Positions 5,547-7,034 of a stretch of DNA of 7,034 nt are shown one piece after another; within the stretch, counting starts at the first letter, position 1, and the number at the start of each line of letters is the position of its first letter. Below the pieces are notes generated by a model, which worked only from the letters and a program-made list of their open reading frames with translations, had not been told where the DNA came from and searched no databases. The DNA comes from Anaerolineales bacterium. GTDB lineage: Bacteria > Chloroflexota > Anaerolineae > Anaerolineales > UBA6663. The translations under genes were made by a program, and so were the position numbers. The DNA lies in contig JAGOBN010000209.1 of the NCBI GenBank assembly GCA_017999235.1, forward strand, positions 1-7,034. The letters run 5' to 3'.

Positions 5547-6047
5547 ATGGCTGACACGAATCGCCATATCGCTTTTATCTGTTCCAAGGGCAACTTGGAC
5601 ATGGCCTACCCCGCGCTAGTGATGGGCTGGGCGGCGCTGGGCAACGGCATCGACGTGACCATCTTCTTCACCTTCTGGGGGATGGACATGATCAACAAGG
5701 ACCGCGTCGACCACCTGGAGATCCCGCCGGTGGGGAATGCCAGCATGAAGATGAACATGATGGGCGTCCCGGGCTACATCGGCATCCCGCAGTGGATGGG
5801 CGCCATCCCGGGCATGACGCCCTTCGCCACCGCGCTGATGAACGACAAGATGAAGAAGCTGGGCGTGCCCACGGTGCGGGAATACCTGCAGATGCTGGTG
5901 GACGCCGGCGCCAACCTGTACGCCTGCAAGATGTCGGTGGACATGTTCGGGCTGAAGAAAGAGGACTTCATCGACGGCGTGAAGGACATCGTCACCGCCG
6001 GCGACTTCATGGATATGACCGACGGCGCCCAGATCATCTTTATCTAG
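5547..6047 (+). CDS. DsrE2-type (DsrE/DsrF/DrsH-like) sulfur-transfer protein
   Basis: The 166-residue protein resembles the DsrE2 (DrsE_2) group. It has a first beta strand IAFICSKGNLDMAYPAL (Cys12), then VTIFFTFWGMDM at about 36-47, a Met-rich loop at about 63-105 and LYACKMSVDMFGL around Cys127. The C-terminal strand is AQIIFI. Cys127 in the Y-A-C-K-M-S context is the conserved candidate for carrying sulfane sulfur; Cys12 is the second candidate. Proteins of this group are annotated variously as peroxiredoxin-like or DsrE family and occur in sulfur-oxidation clusters, passing sulfur between carriers such as TusA and DsrC/TusE. The hydrophobic first third could support membrane association. 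GGAG at 5537-5540 supports the ATG. It is the last gene of the operon, 46 nt after tusE and just before a strong terminator. DsrF and DsrH partners are absent here, so it does not form the classic DsrEFH hexamer from this locus. Confidence 0.85.
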   Translation: MADTNRHIAFICSKGNLDMAYPALVMGWAALGNGIDVTIFFTFWGMDMINKDRVDHLEIPPVGNASMKMNMMGVPGYIGIPQWMGAIPGMTPFATALMNDKMKKLGVPTVREYLQMLVDAGANLYACKMSVDMFGLKKEDFIDGVKDIVTAGDFMDMTDGAQIIFI

Positions 6048-6064
6048 CTCTGGGCCAGCTCCTG

Positions 6065-6114
6065 AAAAAACCGGGCGGCCGGCCAGCAGTTTGGCCGGCC
6101 GCCCGGGCTGTTTT
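6065..6114. terminator. Bidirectional intrinsic terminator between convergent genes
   Basis: A perfect 15-bp stem (6071-6085 with 6092-6106) encloses a 6-nt loop, GCAGTT. Downstream on the + strand is GCTGTTTT (T-run 6111-6114). On the other side AAAAAA at 6065-6070 gives a U-tract for minus-strand transcripts. It lies 23 nt after the DsrE2-type stop and 16 nt beyond the CotH stop, so it can end both transcripts. Confidence 0.9.
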
Positions 6115-6122
6115 AAGGGCGA

Positions 6123-7034
6123 TTACCGGGCCGCCAGGAACTCGCGCACGGCCGTGACCCGGGCGGCGGTCTGGTCTGTCAACGCCTGCACCGCGGTTTC
6201 AAAGGCGGCCGCGTCACTGGCATAGGGCGCCGCCAGGGCCGCCAAGCGCTGATACTCGGCTGCCAGCGTGTCGGCGTTGAACACGCCTCCGTTCACCACC
6301 TCATCGAGATAGCCGTAATACTGGGCCGCGTACTCCGGATCGTCCAGCAGATAGCGGATCAGCGGCCAGTTCTCGCCCACCTCGGCCTTGTCCAGCGAGA
6401 CGCTGCCCATGCCGCCGCGGCCGCCGCCGGCCGCGCCGGGACCCGCCGGCCGCGCCGCGCCCGCGGCGGGGGGAGCGCCCGCGTCTCCGGGGCCGCCCCG
6501 CCCGCCGGCGCCGCCGGGGCCGGCGCCCAGCACAAAGTTGTGGTCCCAGGAAATCCAGGTCAGTTGATCGGTGGCGGGATCATGATAGAGATAGAAGTTG
6601 TGGCTCATGGCGCCGTAGGTGTCCCAGTGCTGGATCACGGCGCTGAGGGCCAGCCACTCCAGAAACCCGTCCGTGTCGAAGACCGCGTCGAGCTGGGCGC
6701 GCCAGGCGGCCGGGTCGCTGAGGCGCAGGCCGCTGTTGAGGACCGTGTACAGCGCCTCCAGGTCGCTCCAATCGGCCTCGGCCTGGTTGTTCTCCTTGGG
6801 GAAACTGGCCGCGATCTGGTCAAAGGTGCCGGCCGCCAGGCTGACGCCGGCGCCGTCGCCTTCGTAGATGTTGCCGCTGTCGCCGCCAAAGACGCGCCCG
6901 ATCACGGTGTCATCAATCACCTCGACCGCCGTATAAAGCCCCAGGCTCGCCGGCCCGGCGCCGTAATCCACAAGCACTTCGTAAAAGGCGGTTTCCGCCG
7001 CCGGCAGGCCGGCCGCCGCCAGCAGATCATACGC
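6123..7034 (-). CDS. CotH-family protein kinase, C-terminal part (5' end outside window)
   Basis: The frame runs on the minus strand from the right edge to the TAA at 6123-6125, about 303 residues. A GTG at 6977 is probably internal, because AYDLLAAAGLPAAETAFYEV upstream of it still matches the family. CotH proteins are atypical kinases, first known from Bacillus spore coats, and occur widely in non-spore-formers, often exported. Visible family motifs are GLYTAVEVID, GGDSGNIYEGD, DWSDLEALYTVLNS, an HWDTYGAMSHNFYLYHD block (Asp at about 138) and WISWDHNFVLG (Asp at about 164, the likely metal-binding Asp). A Gly/Pro/Ala-rich, cysteine-free stretch at about 170-207 follows, then VSLDKAEVGENWPLIRYLL and helices to the end. 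The N-terminal ATP-binding lobe and any signal peptide lie outside the window. It converges on the sulfur operon and shares its terminator; no functional link to the sulfur genes is apparent. Confidence 0.85.
   Translation of the reverse strand, partial: AYDLLAAAGLPAAETAFYEVLVDYGAGPASLGLYTAVEVIDDTVIGRVFGGDSGNIYEGDGAGVSLAAGTFDQIAASFPKENNQAEADWSDLEALYTVLNSGLRLSDPAAWRAQLDAVFDTDGFLEWLALSAVIQHWDTYGAMSHNFYLYHDPATDQLTWISWDHNFVLGAGPGGAGGRGGPGDAGAPPAAGAARPAGPGAAGGGRGGMGSVSLDKAEVGENWPLIRYLLDDPEYAAQYYGYLDEVVNGGVFNADTLAAEYQRLAALAAPYASDAAAFETAVQALTDQTAARVTAVREFLAAR

Overview
The window is a GC-rich bacterial chromosome segment, full of GGCCGG-type words in both genes and gaps. It carries eight genes (two cut by the window edges) and one AT-richer regulatory gap. 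No rRNA, tRNA, CRISPR or insertion sequence was seen. Gene content (glutamate dehydrogenase with CBS domains, DUF190-CBS, SQR/DUF1641/TusE/DsrE2, CotH with a Gly-rich insert) and base composition suggest an environmental Chloroflexota (Anaerolineae-like) genome. That assignment is inference; no marker gene is present to prove it.

Left block (1-2580, + strand, apparently one operon): the C-terminal part of a Glu/Leu/Phe/Val-type dehydrogenase fused to two CBS domains; a CrcB/Fluc fluoride channel 38 nt downstream, with a TTG start; and, after 15 nt, a DUF190 (PII-like fold) protein carrying four CBS domains. Two of the three proteins carry nucleotide-type sensor domains. The cluster may therefore couple amino-acid catabolism and anion export to the energy or nucleotide state (inference).

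Regulatory gap (2581-2832): 2581-2702 holds nothing I can identify. From about 2703 the sequence becomes AT-rich and contains a CRP/FNR-like palindrome overlapping a candidate -35 box, an inverted repeat sharing one arm with it, and a perfect 8-10-8 inverted repeat in the leader of the next gene.

Middle block (2833-6047, + strand, apparent operon): an ArsR-family repressor, a sulfide:quinone oxidoreductase-type flavoprotein with the two redox cysteines, a DUF1641 protein with an N-terminal coiled coil, a DsrC/TusE-like sulfur carrier with only the penultimate cysteine, and a DsrE2-type protein. Together they look like a compact module that oxidises sulfide at the membrane, passes sulfane sulfur to carrier proteins and is locally regulated. 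No dsrAB, sHdr, TusA or rhodanese gene is visible here. A strong bidirectional hairpin terminator (6065-6114) closes the operon.

Right block (6123-7034, - strand): the C-terminal part of a CotH-family protein kinase with a Gly/Pro/Ala-rich insertion, converging on the same terminator.
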